Source: Planctomycetales bacterium
GTDB lineage: Bacteria > Planctomycetota > Planctomycetia > Pirellulales > UBA7805
Length of the DNA stretch: 5,201 nucleotides
Direction of reading: 5' to 3'
NCBI GenBank assembly: GCA_011772275.1
Contig: WVZU01000367.1
Span: 3,546 to 8,746 of the forward strand
Part shown: positions 5,068-5,201 of the stretch, in pieces
How positions within the stretch are numbered: the stretch's first letter is position 1
Layout: each line of letters opens with the position of its first letter
Notes under the pieces: model-generated
What the model was told of the DNA's origin: nothing
Seen by the model: only the letters and a program-made list of their open reading frames with translations
The model's database searches: none
Translations under genes and position numbers: made by a program

Positions 5068-5201
5068 GCGGTCGGTGGGGGAAGGAATTCGAGCAAAAGT
5101 GGAGCAAGAAGTGGAGCGGACCTTAGGGGCGGGGGGAGGAGCTGAGCGGCGGAGCCGACCGATGGCCGCGGACCGCTGCGAATTTCCAACCCCCAGGACG
5201 G
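5068..5201. other. Purine-rich non-coding tail after oleC
   Basis: No gene starts here that I can support. The plus strand is strongly purine-rich (5076-5145), with G-runs at 5126-5136 and a short imperfect tandem repeat at 5091-5119. AGCGGTC (5067-5073) and GACCGCT (5171-5177) are exact reverse complements about 100 bases apart, and CGGTCGG (5069-5075) and CCGACCG (5155-5161) form an overlapping alternative. There is no hairpin plus T-run, so no intrinsic terminator for the operon is seen. Confidence 0.45.
5091..5119. repeat. Imperfect 11-12 base tandem repeat
   Basis: GAGCAAAAGTG (5091-5101) is followed directly by GAGCAAGAAGTG (5102-5113) and a partial third unit GAGCGG (5114-5119). The second unit differs from the first by one inserted G. 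It is too short and too few-copy to be assigned to a known repeat class and may simply reflect slippage in purine-rich DNA. Confidence 0.4.

Noticed and set aside
1..5201. CRISPR arrays, insertion sequences, attachment sites or prophage genes.
   Set aside because: No regularly spaced repeats, transposase, integrase or terminal repeats are visible. The genes are housekeeping or metabolic in type.

Overview
The window looks like chromosomal DNA from a planctomycete, most likely a Pirellulaceae relative. It is GC-rich and pairs a bacterial-type methenyl-tetrahydromethanopterin cyclohydrolase gene (mch) with a RimK-like ATP-grasp gene. Planctomycetes are among the few bacteria outside the methylotrophic proteobacteria known to carry tetrahydromethanopterin (H4MPT) C1 genes. 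They are also among the bacteria known to carry ole (olefin / beta-lactone) genes, and the third gene here is a clear OleC homologue. The taxonomic call is inference from gene content and style; no 16S or other marker is present.

Layout. Bases 1-164 hold no gene I can defend. A DtxR/MntR-family metal-dependent repressor lies on the minus strand (165-827, GTG start, good Shine-Dalgarno). A gap of about 640 bp (828-1470) separates it from a divergent plus-strand gene set. That gap contains a perfect 8-bp inverted repeat with competing partner arms (915-993), a 10-bp AT-rich palindrome, and a run of hairpins including one strong stem at 1153-1182.

The plus-strand set is mch (1471-2421), a RimK-like ATP-grasp ligase (about 2513-3385) and an OleC-like AMP-forming ligase (3382-5067). 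The last two overlap by 4 bp (ATGA), so they are almost certainly co-transcribed and translationally coupled. The tail (5068-5201) is purine-rich and non-coding as far as I can see.

How the genes may work together. Mch interconverts methenyl-H4MPT and formyl-H4MPT, a step of formaldehyde oxidation or C1 transfer. The ATP-grasp protein belongs to the family that adds amino acids, often glutamate, to carboxylates, so it could finish or tailor the pterin cofactor. The OleC-like protein activates a carboxylate with ATP. In the ole pathway it closes a beta-hydroxy acid to a beta-lactone, which has no known link to H4MPT. No oleA, oleB or oleD gene is in the window. The unexpected coupling of a C1-cofactor gene pair to an OleC homologue is the most interesting point here.
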